Shown here: piece by piece, positions 63,977 through 64,000 of the stretch
Numbering within the stretch: position 1 is the stretch's first letter
Layout of the letters: every line of letters begins with the position of its first letter
Source of the DNA: CAZBRS01 sp964494475
GTDB taxonomy: Bacteria > Myxococcota_A > UBA9042 > CAZBRS01
Length of the DNA stretch: 64,000 nucleotides
Direction: 5' to 3'
Assembly (NCBI GenBank): GCA_964494475.1
Contig: CAZBRS010000034.1
Span: 1 to 64,000 of the forward strand
The notes under the pieces: generated by a model
Seen by the model: the letters and a program-made list of their open reading frames with translations, nothing else
Database searches by the model: none
Told to the model about the DNA's origin: nothing
Position numbers and translations under genes: made by a program

Positions 63977-64000
63977 CGGGACCTCCCGTTGGGACCGGGG

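Overview
The window is very GC-rich and coding-dense: about 50 genes, no intergenic gap over 300 bases, and no rRNA, tRNA, CRISPR array or transposase that I can recognise. The gene content points to a myxobacterium-like organism (Myxococcota, formerly Deltaproteobacteria). Supporting signs are cysteine-rich lipoproteins with repeated C-x5-C-x-D-G-type motifs, a secreted metalloprotease with a MYXO-CTERM-like tail, a Hanks-type Ser/Thr kinase with a PEGA domain, several further PEGA proteins, a DUF4157 protein and TPR lipoproteins. I infer the phylum from these markers; no 16S is present.

Layout. 1-6.2 kb: a secreted-type methyltransferase (probably cut at its 5' end), then a minus-strand operon for an outer-membrane porin and a NitT/TauT-type ABC importer, divergent from an XRE-cupin regulator and an EamA exporter. 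6.2-9.2 kb: two radical SAM genes and a DUF3592 membrane protein. 9.2-13.8 kb: DUF4157 protein, tandem-AAA+ ATPase and TPR protein in one minus-strand run, resembling accessory genes of extracellular contractile injection systems but without structural genes. 14-18.2 kb: a UbiA-PEGA fusion and a DEAH helicase, translationally coupled, plus a small unknown. 18.2-22.4 kb: a B12-type radical SAM protein, a secreted alpha/beta hydrolase and cytidine deaminase. 22.4-29.4 kb: a GT39-type membrane protein, then kinase-PEGA, TPR-PEGA, Cys-rich lipoprotein, PEGA, Cys-rich lipoprotein. 29.4-35.4 kb: a minus-strand surface-glycan or lipid run (HAD phosphatase, LPG-synthase-like flippase, PKD lipoprotein, GT2, asparagine synthase). 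35.5-40.6 kb: lemA, HtpX-like protease, TPR-PEGA-barrel fusion, and a three-repeat lipoprotein. 40.6-45.4 kb: a second tandem-AAA+ ATPase, cvpA, tmk, a LolA-like lipoprotein and rpoZ. 45.5-54.3 kb: a duplicated TPR protein, a large membrane protein, ffh, a secreted metalloprotease, a HEAT protein and a small lipoprotein. 54.3-61.2 kb: a coupled run of trmI-like methyltransferase, B12-type radical SAM, a double radical SAM protein whose first domain has lost its cluster cysteines, and a Gfo/Idh-DUF483 fusion. 61.2-64 kb: a matrixin-like MYXO-CTERM protease and its coupled small secreted partner.

Two repeat families stand out. One is a ~140-base compound element with 12-base terminal inverted repeats (17.65 kb and 44.2 kb, with a shrunken hairpin form at 19.83 kb); its 44.2 kb copy encodes the C-terminus of a lipoprotein gene. 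The other is a 24-base palindrome at two convergent gene ends (21.94 and 39.65 kb). The best candidates for undescribed biology are the 54.3-61.2 kb radical SAM operon and the orphan DUF4157/AAA+/TPR module. Several promoters share a TTGnnn - 16 to 18 - TAnnnT form, the clearest being that of ffh.
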